Both the position numbers and the translations under genes were made by a program. The notes under the pieces are model-generated. The model was not told the origin of the DNA, searched no databases, and saw nothing but the letters and a program-made list of their open reading frames with translations. DNA of 53,136 bases from Oceanospirillaceae bacterium. Lineage in GTDB: Bacteria; Pseudomonadota; Gammaproteobacteria; Pseudomonadales; Litoribrevibacteraceae. Where the stretch lies: the NCBI GenBank assembly GCA_015665455.1, contig JADFAD010000011.1, positions 1 to 53,136 on the forward strand, read 5' to 3'. Of this stretch, positions 53,121-53,136 are shown one piece after another. How positions within the stretch are numbered: position 1 is the stretch's first letter; every line of letters starts with the position of its first letter.

Positions 53121-53136
53121 ATGATTCATACTAATG
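53121..53136 (+). CDS. Start of a gene running off the window (partial)
   Basis: An ATG preceded by AAAGG at eight nt opens a frame (MIHTN) that is cut by the end of the window. A transposase is possible, given the IS-like sequence just upstream, but only five codons are visible. Confidence 0.35.

Overview
The window looks like chromosomal DNA of a marine gammaproteobacterium of the Oceanospirillales/Marinobacter type. This is inferred from moderate GC content, a Marinobacter-style alcohol-forming fatty acyl-CoA reductase, a 323-residue REP-associated tyrosine transposase of the kind seen in marine gammaproteobacteria, VF530 and DUF6502 family genes, and a complete B12 locus. No rRNA, tRNA or CRISPR was seen, and the species cannot be named.

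Left end (1 to about 7.9 kb): this reads as part of an integron gene-cassette array invaded by a small transposon family. attC-like sites lie at 71-129 (59 bp) and 432-515. The core at the start of each proposed cassette predicts the core found directly after the stop codon of its last gene, in three separate cases. One cassette carries a 92-residue protein of unknown function. The next carries a compact two-gene module, an OLD-type ATPase/Toprim protein plus a DUF4365 (PD-(D/E)XK-like) protein, which is a strong candidate anti-phage system. Its attC is cut by a cluster of REP-associated tyrosine transposase (RAYT) elements: two full copies of about 1.24 kb with near-identical transposases, plus truncated copies and a short non-autonomous derivative. 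One derivative interrupts another cassette ORF at 7.7 kb.

7.9-12.2 kb: housekeeping genes on the minus strand. These are msrA/msrB, a qmcA/nfeD-like pair, a decayed IS256-type transposase, a TesA-like lipoprotein esterase and a small cysteine-cluster protein.

12.2-35.6 kb: a cobalamin (B12) biosynthesis locus with two divergent arms. The minus arm is cobB, bluB, cbiB, cobD, cobQ. The plus arm is chlI/D, cobO, a second cobB, cbiD, cobK, cbiX, cbiC, cobL, cobI, cbiG, cobJ, cobM, cobW, cobN. Together they cover nearly the whole corrin ring pathway, from cobalt insertion and methylation to a,c-diamide formation, adenosylation, amidation, aminopropanol attachment and lower-ligand synthesis. Early-insertion genes (cbiX, cbiD, cbiG) coexist with the late cobaltochelatase (cobN plus a ChlI/D fusion), and there are two cobyrinate a,c-diamide synthase paralogues. 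No classical B12 riboswitch was found in the divergent region.

35.6-53.1 kb: mixed accessory and envelope genes. They include a frameshifted gene facing a HEPN-coiled-coil gene, a Sel1-repeat protein with a small lipoprotein, an EreA/ChaN-like protein, a fibronectin-III/di-haem peroxidase, a VF530 protein, the fatty acyl-CoA reductase, a DUF6502 gene overlapping a repeat lipoprotein, and a divergent beta-propeller lipoprotein. The 206-bp gap between the DUF6502 and beta-propeller genes holds three copies of a palindromic operator-like sequence. Next come an AraC-family regulator, a secreted alpha/beta hydrolase and a membrane-anchored partner. The window ends at the start of another gene.
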